A stretch of DNA of 40,814 nt from Candidatus Bipolaricaulota bacterium (GTDB lineage: Bacteria > Bipolaricaulota > Bipolaricaulia > UBA7950 > UBA9294), in the NCBI GenBank assembly GCA_030670905.1, contig DAOVAR010000003.1, positions 1 through 40,814 of the forward strand. The letters run 5' to 3'. The stretch's first letter is position 1; every line of letters begins with the position of its first letter. This document shows positions 19,464 to 28,480 of this stretch, piece by piece. The notes beneath the pieces are model-generated. The model ran no database searches. It saw only the letters and a list, made by a program, of their open reading frames with translations, and was not told the DNA's origin. Both the position numbers and the translations under genes were made by a program.

Positions 19464-20231
19464 ATGCGCAATAGATTAGTTGCTGGCAACTGGAAGATGA
19501 ATAAGACTCCCGCACAAACAGATGTCTTTATCAACCGTTTCCTGGAACTCGTGGATAGCAACCATGCCGCAGAGATCCTCCTCTTACCGCCATTTACCAG
19601 CTTGGACTGGGCGGGCAAGCTACTTGCAGGGGTAGGAATTTCTCTTGGCGCGCAAGACCTCTACTTTGAGCCTAGTGGTCCGTTTACCGGAGAAATCTCG
19701 GCAGAAATACTACTGGCATGTCATTGTTCATACGTTCTAGTCGGTCACTCGGAGCGCCGAACTATCCTTAACGAAAATGAAACATTGGTTAACCGAAAGG
19801 TATTAGCGGCAACTGCTTCCGGAATTCGACCCATCTTTTGTGTGGGTGAAACGCTAAGGGAACACCAACAGGGGAAAGCAAGGGAACGGATTTGTTTCCA
19901 GCTTGAACACGGTCTTGCCGGAATGGATCAACAAGATGCTGCATCGGCGGTGATTGCTTATGAACCGTTGTGGGCGATTGGAACTGGCGAAACTGCCTCG
20001 CCCCAAGCCGCACAGGAAACGATTAACATGATTCGTAAGTGGCTTGCTGTTGTCTATGATGATTCACTATCACAAGGGACGCGTATCTTGTACGGCGGAA
20101 GCGTAAATCCCGAGAACACCGCTGCACTACTCGACCAGCCAGATATCGACGGGGTTCTGGTAGGTGGGGCATCCCTGTCTCCAGAAACATTTGCTCAAAT
20201 CGCTAACTGTGCGGGACAATCCGCTACATAG
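19464..20231 (+). CDS. tpiA: Triosephosphate isomerase
   Basis: 'RRLVAGNWKMNKT'-like start, 'VLVGHSERR', 'VIAYEPLWAIGTGETASPQ', 'ILYGGSVNPEN', 'DGVLVGGASL'. Confidence 0.97.
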   Translation: MRNRLVAGNWKMNKTPAQTDVFINRFLELVDSNHAAEILLLPPFTSLDWAGKLLAGVGISLGAQDLYFEPSGPFTGEISAEILLACHCSYVLVGHSERRTILNENETLVNRKVLAATASGIRPIFCVGETLREHQQGKARERICFQLEHGLAGMDQQDAASAVIAYEPLWAIGTGETASPQAAQETINMIRKWLAVVYDDSLSQGTRILYGGSVNPENTAALLDQPDIDGVLVGGASLSPETFAQIANCAGQSAT

Positions 20232-20250
20232 GCCGGAAAAAAGGAAACAA

Positions 20251-20802
20251 ATGCTTCGTACAATTCCGAACCAAATTACACTTGCCCGTATGGCAAGCGT
20301 TCCCCTGTTTATGTTCCTCCTCCTGTCAAGAACACCGCTTACCACGATTCTTGCTATCACTATTTTCTCACTTGCTGCGATTTCCGACGCAGTTGATGGA
20401 TATCTTGCTCGCGCCCTGAAGCAGACCACCCTACTTGGTAAGTTTGCCGATCCGATCGCCGATAAACTAATTGTAGTGGGAGCATTGATCTCGTTTGTTC
20501 AATTAGGGGAACTAACCGCTGCGCCGGTAATGGTGATCGTGGCTCGGGAGTTTCTCATTACAGGCTTGCGTATCCTTGCCATAGCTCAAGGAAAAGTGAT
20601 TGCGGCAAGTTTCCTTGGGAAGCTAAAGACCATTTCTCAGATTGGCCTAGTCCTAGTTATTCTTGCCAGTCGGTATTTTGAGTGGGGGAGAGCAGGACAA
20701 ACCACCAAATACACGTTCTTGTACTTTGCTGTTGCCCTGGCTGTTCTCTCTGCTGGAGAATACTTCTATCGTTCTCGCAAGCTGTTCAGCGAACAGCCAT
20801 GA
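20251..20802 (+). CDS. pgsA: CDP-diacylglycerol-glycerol-3-phosphate 3-phosphatidyltransferase
   Basis: MLRTIPNQITLARMASVPLFMFLLL; CDP-alcohol phosphotransferase motif 'DAVDGYLARALKQTTLLGKFADPIADK'. In-frame ATG at 20251. Confidence 0.93.
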   Translation: MLRTIPNQITLARMASVPLFMFLLLSRTPLTTILAITIFSLAAISDAVDGYLARALKQTTLLGKFADPIADKLIVVGALISFVQLGELTAAPVMVIVAREFLITGLRILAIAQGKVIAASFLGKLKTISQIGLVLVILASRYFEWGRAGQTTKYTFLYFAVALAVLSAGEYFYRSRKLFSEQP

Positions 20803-21575
20803 CGGAGAATCGATGGTCGCTGGTGGACAGGTGCAGTGAAGGAGACACTCTAGTGGCGCGAAATAGAACGGTCGGTATCTTGGGTGGAATGGGGCCGGAA
20901 GCAACCCTGGAGCTCTTCCGACAGATCATTGCATTGACTCCTGCGCGCAAGGACCAGGACCATCTACACATAGTCATCGACAGCAATCCATTAATACCCG
21001 ATCGCACGGCTGCGATCTTAGAAGAGGACGAAAGCCCGCTTCCGATGATGATCAAGGGCGCAAGGGTGCTGGAGCAAGCCGGGGCGGATTTCCTCGTGAT
21101 ACCCTGTAATACCGCCCATCACTGGCTCTCATATCTGCGAAAGGCTGTCTCTATACCCATTATCGATATGATCAGCGAAACGGCAACCGCCGTCGCTTCC
21201 TGCAATCCGCCCATTAAGGCGGTGGGCTTACTGGCAACAATGGGGACAGTTAACTGTGGCCTTTACCAACAAGCGTTGGGTGATCATGATGTTTCCTTGC
21301 TTGTGTCGGCGGATCAGGAACAGGCGCGGATCATGGATGCCATAACACATATCAAGGCGGGAGACCACTCACTGAAAGGCACGGTTATGGCAGTGGCTCA
21401 GCACTTAATTGATCAAGGGGCAAGCGGGATCATCTCTGGGTGTACGGAGCTTTCTCTAGTGGTCAAAGAAGCTGCTCTCTCCTGTCCCCTTTTCGATCCG
21501 CTCTCGATTCTCGCCCGCCGAGCGGTAGAGTGGGCCAAGGAGAACTCCGCCCAATCGCAATGTCTACGCTACTGA
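20799..21575 (+). CDS. Aspartate/glutamate racemase family protein
   Basis: 'TVGILGGMGPEATLELFRQII', 'DFLVIPCNTAHHWL', 'GIISGCTELSLVV': both catalytic Cys motifs present. ATGA overlap with pgsA. Confidence 0.92.
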   Translation: MTENRWSLVDRCSEGDTLVARNRTVGILGGMGPEATLELFRQIIALTPARKDQDHLHIVIDSNPLIPDRTAAILEEDESPLPMMIKGARVLEQAGADFLVIPCNTAHHWLSYLRKAVSIPIIDMISETATAVASCNPPIKAVGLLATMGTVNCGLYQQALGDHDVSLLVSADQEQARIMDAITHIKAGDHSLKGTVMAVAQHLIDQGASGIISGCTELSLVVKEAALSCPLFDPLSILARRAVEWAKENSAQSQCLRY

Positions 21576-22636
21576 TCGAGCACGGCGTTCGGATCGGTCG
21601 GATACCTCCCGGCGCCACTAACAGTCTTACGGACGTTTCCGGCGTACGGGTCGGCCACACAACACTGATTGATGCGAGCGACGTTCGCACCGGTGTCACG
21701 GCAATCGTTCCCCATTCAGGTAACGTCTTCTACGAAAAAGTCAACGCTGCCGCAGTGACGATCAACGGATTCGGGAAAGCGATTGGCCTCCCGCAGATCA
21801 ACGAATTCGGTACGATCGAGACTCCAATCCTGTTGACGAACACCCTTAACGTGGGAAAAGTAAGCGATGCCTTGATTTCATGGGTCCTTCAACATTATCA
21901 GCTTCCACAGCGCTCAATTACCTCGATTAACCCAATCGTTGCCGAGTGTAACGATTCATACCTGAACGACATTCAGGCACGATACGTGAAAGAAGAGGAC
22001 GTTTTCAGGGCGCTGGATAACGCTTCCACTGAGCCAGTCAGAGAGGGCGTGGTCGGCGCGGGAGCTGGTGTTTCTGCGTTTGAGTTTAAGAGCGGTATTG
22101 GGAGCGCTTCGCGAGTAATCGATATCAATGGAGAGCGTTATACCATTGGCGCTCTCTCACTTCCCAATTTCGGAAGTCGAGAAGAATTGGTTATGAACGG
22201 AGTTCCCGTGGGGTGGAAACTGCGGGCTTATGAGAGAGATCTTGTTACTCGAAAAGAAGAGGGATCGATTGTGATCGTGATCGCAACCGACCTTCCTCTT
22301 TCGCATCGGCAACTGGTTCGGATTGGAAAGCGGGCGAGCTTCGGCATTGCTCGCACCGGAGGTATGTGCCACAACGGAAGTGGGGAGTTTGTTATCGCCT
22401 TTAGCGTCGCCAACAAGGTTCCCGATAGTCCCATGCACGTTTTTCTCAACGAACGAAGGTTGAACGACACACACTCATTGATCGACACTGTCTTTCAAGC
22501 CACAATAGAAGCGGTTGAAGAATCGATCCTTTCCGCACTCTGTGCCGCGGAAAGTACTACAGGGAAAGAGGGCCATAGGTCGGTCAAGCTCCCCATCGGC
22601 AAGGCTCTCTCCATCCTCAGCGAGCACTTGGCTTGA
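21560..22636 (+). CDS. P1/DmpA family aminopeptidase (peptidase family S58)
   Basis: 'RIGRIPPGATNSLTDVSGVRVGHTTLID', 'TPILLTNTLNVGKVSDALISW', 'EGVVGAGAGVSAFEFKSGIGSASRV', 'GGMCHNGSGEFVIAFS'. Start ATG 21560 overlaps the racemase end. Confidence 0.9.
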   Translation: MSTLLIEHGVRIGRIPPGATNSLTDVSGVRVGHTTLIDASDVRTGVTAIVPHSGNVFYEKVNAAAVTINGFGKAIGLPQINEFGTIETPILLTNTLNVGKVSDALISWVLQHYQLPQRSITSINPIVAECNDSYLNDIQARYVKEEDVFRALDNASTEPVREGVVGAGAGVSAFEFKSGIGSASRVIDINGERYTIGALSLPNFGSREELVMNGVPVGWKLRAYERDLVTRKEEGSIVIVIATDLPLSHRQLVRIGKRASFGIARTGGMCHNGSGEFVIAFSVANKVPDSPMHVFLNERRLNDTHSLIDTVFQATIEAVEESILSALCAAESTTGKEGHRSVKLPIGKALSILSEHLA

Positions 22637-22665
22637 TCGATACGATGATCTGTACACAACAACAG

Positions 22666-22682
22666 TACATCACGATCTGCAG
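22666..22682 (+). repeat. 17-bp intergenic repeat, copy 1 (TACATCACGATCTGCAG)
   Basis: Identical to 38130-38146; both lie just downstream of a CDS stop. Confidence 0.5.
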
Positions 22683-22830
22683 GTAAGCTCCCATGCTAAC
22701 AGAGTTTTCATCACTTGGAGCTTAGAAATCTAGGATTCGGAACCCTGGTGTTATGGTTAATGGCCCTTACTTTCTCAGAAAGCAAAATGGCCTAAGATTG
22801 TGTTATTGTAGCCTTACAGGAGGAATGTGT

Positions 22831-23925
22831 ATGAGCACGCTTACTCACTTAGAATGCAGTTATTGCGGAAAGGAATACGATGCAGATGTGCTTCAAACGC
22901 TATGCCCCAAATGCGGCAAGCCACTTTTTGCATGCTATGATCTAGAAGGAACCAAGAAGAAATGGCCGCGCGAAAGCCTTAGGAACCGTGAAACAACGTT
23001 ATGGCGCTATCGGGAGATCCTTCCAGTTAAAGATAAGGCAAATGCGGTTACCCTAGGAGAAGGATATACTCCGCTCTTCCCCGCGAAACGACTGGGGAAA
23101 GAGCTTGGGATGAGCAACCTGTTCATCAAGGATGAAGGGCTCAATCCAACTGGATCGTTCAAGGCGCGTGGACTGTGCATGGCAATCTCCCGTGCGAAGG
23201 AACTAGGGGTGAAAGAAGTAGTCATTCCTTCAGCGGGGAACGCCGCGGGTGCAATGGCTGCATATGCTGCAAAAGCAGGCATGGTTGCCCATGTATTCAT
23301 GCCGCAGGATGTCCCGTTGCCGTTTCAGATGGAGTGTCGGGCATACGGGGCACAGGTCACCCTCGTTTATGGACTGATTACCGAATGTAGCCAACAGGCA
23401 AGACAGGCTGCCTCAAAACATGGTTGGTTCGACCTATCAACCCTTAAGGAGCCGTATCGCGTTGAGGGAAAGAAGACAATGGGTTACGAATTGGCAGAAG
23501 CGTTCAATTGGGACCTCCCTGACGTTATCTTCTATCCAACCGGTGGCGGAACTGGCCTCATTGGTATGTGGAAGGCATTCTCCGAAATGGCGAAACTTGG
23601 CTGGATTGGAGAGAAGCGACCTCGAATGGTCGTAGTACAGGCAGATGGGTGTGCTCCCATTCCACGAGCATTTAAAGCTGGTGAAGAGTTTGCCAAACCA
23701 TGGGAGAATGCAGCGACTGTAGCCGCAGGGTTGCGTGTCCCCGGAGCGATCGGTGATTTCCTAATCCTGCGAGCAGTACGAGAAAGCAGCGGTACAGCTG
23801 TTGCTGTTTCTGATGAAGCTCTCATCCTGGCACAGAGCCGTATGGCGAGCCGTGAGGGTGTTTTCGCTTGCCCCGAAGGAGGTGCAACACTCGCTGCTCT
23901 AGAGAAGCTACTTGCCAAGGGTTAG
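22831..23925 (+). CDS. thrC: Threonine synthase, interrupted near the C-terminus by an in-frame TAG (frame continues to TGA at 23992-23994)
   Basis: N-terminal zinc-ribbon-like 'LECSYCGKEYDADVLQTLCPKCGKPL', PLP Lys motif 'NPTGSFKARG', 'PTGGGTGLIGMWKAF'. After the TAG the same frame reads IGKEEKVVLFNTGTGLKYPEAT*, the usual thrC tail. Confidence 0.9.
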   Translation: MSTLTHLECSYCGKEYDADVLQTLCPKCGKPLFACYDLEGTKKKWPRESLRNRETTLWRYREILPVKDKANAVTLGEGYTPLFPAKRLGKELGMSNLFIKDEGLNPTGSFKARGLCMAISRAKELGVKEVVIPSAGNAAGAMAAYAAKAGMVAHVFMPQDVPLPFQMECRAYGAQVTLVYGLITECSQQARQAASKHGWFDLSTLKEPYRVEGKKTMGYELAEAFNWDLPDVIFYPTGGGTGLIGMWKAFSEMAKLGWIGEKRPRMVVVQADGCAPIPRAFKAGEEFAKPWENAATVAAGLRVPGAIGDFLILRAVRESSGTAVAVSDEALILAQSRMASREGVFACPEGGATLAALEKLLAKG

Positions 23926-24106
23926 ATTGGGAAAGAAGAGAAGGTTGTCCTATTCAATACCGGTACTGGGCTCAAGTACCCAGAAGCAACCTGAGTCTCT
24001 CTTCCTAACAGCTGTCGCGCAAGTGCTCCAGAGAAAAGGAGTTACCAGCGAGAACGTTAAAGGAGATAACTAGGATTCTTTTCCCCTTAGTTGAATAGTA
24101 GTTACA

Positions 24107-25180
24107 ATGAGGATGAATGCTGTCGGTAGTGCGACATTTGGTAACAGGGAGGAAGAAGTGCAAATTGGGGCAATTAAGCGGAGTAGGCTGGGGATATTTC
24201 CTACACCTTTGGAGGAACTGAAGATGCTCAGTTCTTCATTGGGTGGACCGCGAATCTTCATCAAGAGAGATGATCTTGACGGGCTTGGGCTTGGAGGGAA
24301 TAAATTGAGGAAGTTGGAGTATGCTATGGCAGAGGCTCTTTCACAACGTGCGACCACGGTGATCACTACCGGAGCAGTGCAATCCAACCATTGCCGCCTC
24401 GTCGTAGCTGCAGCAAACAAGTTGGGCCTGAAGACCCACCTCGTCCTTGTCGGTGAGGAGCCCCGCATAGCCACAGGAAACCTTCTTTTGGACAAGATCC
24501 TAGGAGCGGCCGAAATCCACTATGTTGTTAAACCTGATGCTTACGGAAATATCAAAGAGGGCTCAGATCCTGTAGATGAAAAGGTTCAAGAAATCAAGGA
24601 AAGGCTGATATCTCAAGGAGAGAAGCCTTACTACATCCCAAATGGTTGCCGTCCCCTTCATGGTGGTTTGGGTTACGCTAACTGCGTCCGGGAAATTGTT
24701 GATCAGCTCTACTACTATGATTTGGCCCCTAGTTCCATTATCACGGCCTGTGGATCAGCCAGCACTCAAGGAGGTCTCCTTTTAGGTAGCAGGTTGTATT
24801 GCCAAGGAATGACGCAAGTGATCGGCATAAGTATATCCCACTCCAAGGATCAACTGATCGCAAGAATTGAAGAGGCACTGGATGATGCGTGTTCCTTCTT
24901 GGGGTTGGAGTATAAAACTACCCAGGAGGTTATTGTTTACGACAACTACCTGGGGGATGGATATGGTCTTCCTACTCAAGCTATGAAGGAAGCTGTGAAA
25001 TTGGTGGGCCAAAAGGAAGGGATTATTCTAGATCCCGTATATACGGGCAAAGCCATGGCCGGGCTCATTGATCTAGTTCGCAAGGGGCAATTTCGAAAGG
25101 AGGAGGCCATAGTGTTTATTCACACTGGTGGGATTCCAGGCCTGTTTGCAGAAGAACAAGCCATTCATTTTCAAAGATAG
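24107..25180 (+). CDS. D-cysteine desulfhydrase / ACC deaminase-like PLP enzyme
   Basis: 'FPTPLEELKMLSSSLGGPRIFIKRDDLDGLGLGGNKLRKLEY', 'TTGAVQSNHCR', 'ACGSASTQGGLLLGSR', 'LDPVYTGKAMAGLIDLV'. Confidence 0.9.
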   Translation: MRMNAVGSATFGNREEEVQIGAIKRSRLGIFPTPLEELKMLSSSLGGPRIFIKRDDLDGLGLGGNKLRKLEYAMAEALSQRATTVITTGAVQSNHCRLVVAAANKLGLKTHLVLVGEEPRIATGNLLLDKILGAAEIHYVVKPDAYGNIKEGSDPVDEKVQEIKERLISQGEKPYYIPNGCRPLHGGLGYANCVREIVDQLYYYDLAPSSIITACGSASTQGGLLLGSRLYCQGMTQVIGISISHSKDQLIARIEEALDDACSFLGLEYKTTQEVIVYDNYLGDGYGLPTQAMKEAVKLVGQKEGIILDPVYTGKAMAGLIDLVRKGQFRKEEAIVFIHTGGIPGLFAEEQAIHFQR

Positions 25181-25198
25181 GCAAGAGGAGATGATAGC

Positions 25199-26410
25199 AT
25201 GTTAGTGATTAGGGGTGGAACGATCATAACGCCGGATAAGGTCATTAAAGAAGGATCTGTCCTGATTGATGAAGGGAAGATCGCTCAAGTCGGAAAAGAC
25301 ATCGCTGTTCCCGCAGGGGCGAAAGTGGTCGAAGCTGGAGGTAAATTCATAATCCCTGGCATGATTGATGCCCACTGTCACACTGGAGTTTTCGCTGACG
25401 GGGTGGGGTGGGAGAAGAGTGACGGTAATGAGATGACCGATCCTATCACTCCTCATCTGAGAGCGATTGATGCCGTTCATCCCGATGATATGGCCTTTAA
25501 AGACTTGAGGGAAGCAGGCGTCACGACCATCAATACAGGGCCGGGTAGCGCAAACGTGATCGGCGGTCAGACAGTCGTGATCAAGACCTGTGGCAAAACA
25601 GTTGATGAAATGCTCGTTTGCGCTCCTGTAGCGATGAAAATGGCGCTTGGGGAGAATCCAAAGAGAGTCTACGGAGAGCAAAAGAAAACCCCCTCTACTC
25701 GAATGGGTAATGCCGGAGTGCTTAGGGAATGGCTTATGAAGGCTCAGGACTATCAAGACAAAAGAGAGCGTTATGAGCAGCAACTTACAGACTACAAAGC
25801 AAATAGAGGTAATGGAAAAGAGCCCGAACCTCCCGAGAGAGACCTTCGCCTGCAAGCGCTTGGCCGAGTCTTGAAAAGAGAGATTCCCGCCCATGTACAT
25901 GCTCATCGCGCTGATGACATGTTGACGGCCCTACGTATAGCGGCCGAATTCAATTTTAGGGTGATTTTCATCCATGCTACAGAAGGATATAAAGTGGCAG
26001 GCATTCTGGCAAAGGAAGGTATCCCTTGCGTGGTCGGCCCAATCCTCTTTTCGCGGACCAAGTATGAACTGCGCGGCATGAACCCTAAGAATCCAGCAAT
26101 ACTTTCGGAAGCCGGTGTGAAGGTAGCTATTCAGACCGATCAGATGTCCGCCGTGAAGTACATTCTGTTTGACGCTGCCCTTGCAGTAAGAGAGGGAATG
26201 GATGAACAGGAAGCGATTAGAGCAATCACCATCTACCCAGCAGAGATTCTGGGAATAGCGAACAGAGTTGGAAGCCTCGAAGAAGAAAAAGACGCGGATG
26301 TAGTAATCATGAGCGGTCCTCCTTTAGATGTAAAGGATTCAAGGGTAGAAAGGGTGTTTATCGCCGGTAAGCAGGTATACAACCGAGAAACCGAGGAAGC
26401 AAGAACGTGA
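25199..26410 (+). CDS. Amidohydrolase (imidazolonepropionase-like)
   Basis: 'MLVIRGGTIITPDKVIKEGSVLIDEGKIAQVG', 'IIPGMIDAHCHTGVFADGVGWEKSDGNEMTDPITPHLRAIDA', 'AHVHAHRADDMLTALRIA', 'AIQTDQMSA'. Confidence 0.88.
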   Translation: MLVIRGGTIITPDKVIKEGSVLIDEGKIAQVGKDIAVPAGAKVVEAGGKFIIPGMIDAHCHTGVFADGVGWEKSDGNEMTDPITPHLRAIDAVHPDDMAFKDLREAGVTTINTGPGSANVIGGQTVVIKTCGKTVDEMLVCAPVAMKMALGENPKRVYGEQKKTPSTRMGNAGVLREWLMKAQDYQDKRERYEQQLTDYKANRGNGKEPEPPERDLRLQALGRVLKREIPAHVHAHRADDMLTALRIAAEFNFRVIFIHATEGYKVAGILAKEGIPCVVGPILFSRTKYELRGMNPKNPAILSEAGVKVAIQTDQMSAVKYILFDAALAVREGMDEQEAIRAITIYPAEILGIANRVGSLEEEKDADVVIMSGPPLDVKDSRVERVFIAGKQVYNRETEEART

Positions 26411-26419
26411 TCGGAACAT

Positions 26420-28480
26420 ATGGCTCAGATGCTAATAGGAGTTGATATCGGGGGAACGTTCACCGATATTGTCGTCACTGACGTGGGGCGCCTTCACTCA
26501 TTCAAAACTGCTTCGACCCCACAGAACCCAGCTGACGGAGTCATTGCCGCGTTATCCCACCTCATCCAGCGGGGAGTGATCATTCCCGAACAGGTAGAAC
26601 GAATTGTGCATGGTTCCACTGTGGCAACCAATGCTCTTCTAGAGGGAACGTGGGCAAAGACCGCTCTTGTAACAACGCAGGGCTTTGGTGATGTTCTGGA
26701 AATTGGGCGGCAGAATCGCCCCAAGCTGTACGATCTGTTCTTCGAGCGACCCTTCCCTATGGTTTCACGAGATCTTCGCTTTGAGGTAGCAGAACGGGTA
26801 GATGCTCAGGGAAACGTTATCCGGCCGTTGGCAAGAGAGGATGTACAGCAATTGCTCCCCCGCTTGCGCGCGGCGGGTGTGACTGCGGTAGCTGTGGTGT
26901 TCCTTTTCTCCTACCTTAACCCAACGCATGAGCAGGCAATAGGGGATTCTATCGCTACCGCCTTGAACATACCAGTGATCCTATCCAGTGATATCCTTCC
27001 TGAGTTTCGCGAGTTTGAGCGAACGTCAACTACGGTGGTGAGCGCGGCTCTTCGACCGATCATCGGAGACTACCTAACCTCACTGGAAGGCGGCGCAAGC
27101 GAGAACGGGTTGACTACCCGCTGGCAGATTATGCAGTCGAATGGAGCTATTGCCAGCACGGATTATGCCCAAACAAACCCGGCGCGGATCCTCCTCTCCG
27201 GTCCGGCGGCGGGAGTTGAAGGAGCCCGAGTGGTTGGCAAGCTTACTGGGTTCAACGATCTGATCACGTTCGACATGGGAGGGACAAGCTGCGATGTCTC
27301 GCTCATCAGGGATGGCATGCTTAGCCGCACAACCAAAGGGCAAGTCGGTAACTACCCGGTAGGGCTTCCGATGGTCGACATCCACACCATAGGGGCTGGA
27401 GGGGGAAGTATTGCCTGGGTCGATCATGGTGGCGCCTTGCGTGTCGGGCCAAAAAGTGCGGGGGCATCCCCTGGACCAGCCTGTTACGACCATGGCGGCC
27501 TGGAACCGACGGTTACCGACGCTCACCTTGTGCTGGGGCATCTTCTTGCCTCCTATCCCGTTGGGGAACTCGATCATCTTGACATAGCTGCTGCAAGAAC
27601 AGCAGTGGAAAGAATAGCCAGCCCGCTCGGTATCACGGTTGAAGAGGCTGCTCTTGGTATGCTTGAAATAGCTGATGCCGCCATGGAGCGAGCGATTCGG
27701 ATAATCTCGATTGAGCGGGGATACGATCCGCGTGAATTCTCCCTCCTCGCTTTCGGCGGCGCCGGTCCACTGCACGCTGTCTCTATCGCCCACCGGCTCG
27801 CCATTCCTAGGGTAATCGTTCCTGCCATAGCCGGCGTGCTATCTGCGTTCGGTCTCGTTGCCGCGGAGGTCGGACACGATCTCAGCCAAGGCGTTCTGCG
27901 GCCGTTGCGTGAGTGCGAGCCAGCAATGATTAAGGGAATTCTTTCACAGTTGTATGACCGTACACAGACCGAGCTCACAGCGGAAGGGGTGGAGAAGGGA
28001 GCGATTCGCTTCCACGTTTCAGCGGATCTGCGCTACTTGGGACAGGCACATGAGCTCAACGTGCCACTCCTGGACGTAAGTGCAAAGGATACCGAGCCAT
28101 CGGCGATCGACACCACGTTCATGAGCCGGATTGTGTCAGCGTTCCACGCGGAACACTCCCGGCGGTATGGACATGCTGCCAATAAGGAAGCCGTAGAACT
28201 AGTTGCCTTAAGGGTGCGCGCGGTGGGACCTCCAACAGACGTGGCACTTACAGGAACATTCAGGGGAAAAGAGCAGGAATGCGAGACAACAAGGGTGAAT
28301 TCCTGGTTCACGAAGGAAAGCCCGATGGAAGCGCATGTGGTACACCGTAGCGACCTTCTCCTCGAAAGCGACCTCGCTGGGCCGGCAATCGTGTTTAGTG
28401 AGGATACAACAACCCTGCTTCCACCAGGGACGAATGGTCGGATTGATAAACATGGCAACCTGATTCTGGAGATTCGATGA
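26420..28480 (+). CDS. Hydantoinase/oxoprolinase family protein, subunit A (HyuA)
   Basis: 'LIGVDIGGTFTDIVV', 'VHGSTVATNALLE', 'DMGGTSCDVSLI', 'IGAGGGSIAWVD', 'GGAGPLHAVSIA'. Confidence 0.95.
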   Translation: MAQMLIGVDIGGTFTDIVVTDVGRLHSFKTASTPQNPADGVIAALSHLIQRGVIIPEQVERIVHGSTVATNALLEGTWAKTALVTTQGFGDVLEIGRQNRPKLYDLFFERPFPMVSRDLRFEVAERVDAQGNVIRPLAREDVQQLLPRLRAAGVTAVAVVFLFSYLNPTHEQAIGDSIATALNIPVILSSDILPEFREFERTSTTVVSAALRPIIGDYLTSLEGGASENGLTTRWQIMQSNGAIASTDYAQTNPARILLSGPAAGVEGARVVGKLTGFNDLITFDMGGTSCDVSLIRDGMLSRTTKGQVGNYPVGLPMVDIHTIGAGGGSIAWVDHGGALRVGPKSAGASPGPACYDHGGLEPTVTDAHLVLGHLLASYPVGELDHLDIAAARTAVERIASPLGITVEEAALGMLEIADAAMERAIRIISIERGYDPREFSLLAFGGAGPLHAVSIAHRLAIPRVIVPAIAGVLSAFGLVAAEVGHDLSQGVLRPLRECEPAMIKGILSQLYDRTQTELTAEGVEKGAIRFHVSADLRYLGQAHELNVPLLDVSAKDTEPSAIDTTFMSRIVSAFHAEHSRRYGHAANKEAVELVALRVRAVGPPTDVALTGTFRGKEQECETTRVNSWFTKESPMEAHVVHRSDLLLESDLAGPAIVFSEDTTTLLPPGTNGRIDKHGNLILEIR

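Noticed and set aside
23923-23925. TAG as a reassigned sense codon genome-wide
   Set aside because: Other genes here end cleanly on TAG at expected positions (hyuB near 30114, dppB near 36109), so reassignment is not supported; the thrC TAG is treated as a local event.
25202-25906. 234-aa minus-strand ORF opposite the amidohydrolase
   Set aside because: Shadow of a conserved plus-strand gene; no recognisable motif.
27080-27793. 237-aa minus-strand ORF opposite hyuA
   Set aside because: Antisense to a strongly recognised hydantoinase A gene; composition is typical of a shadow ORF and no family pattern is visible.
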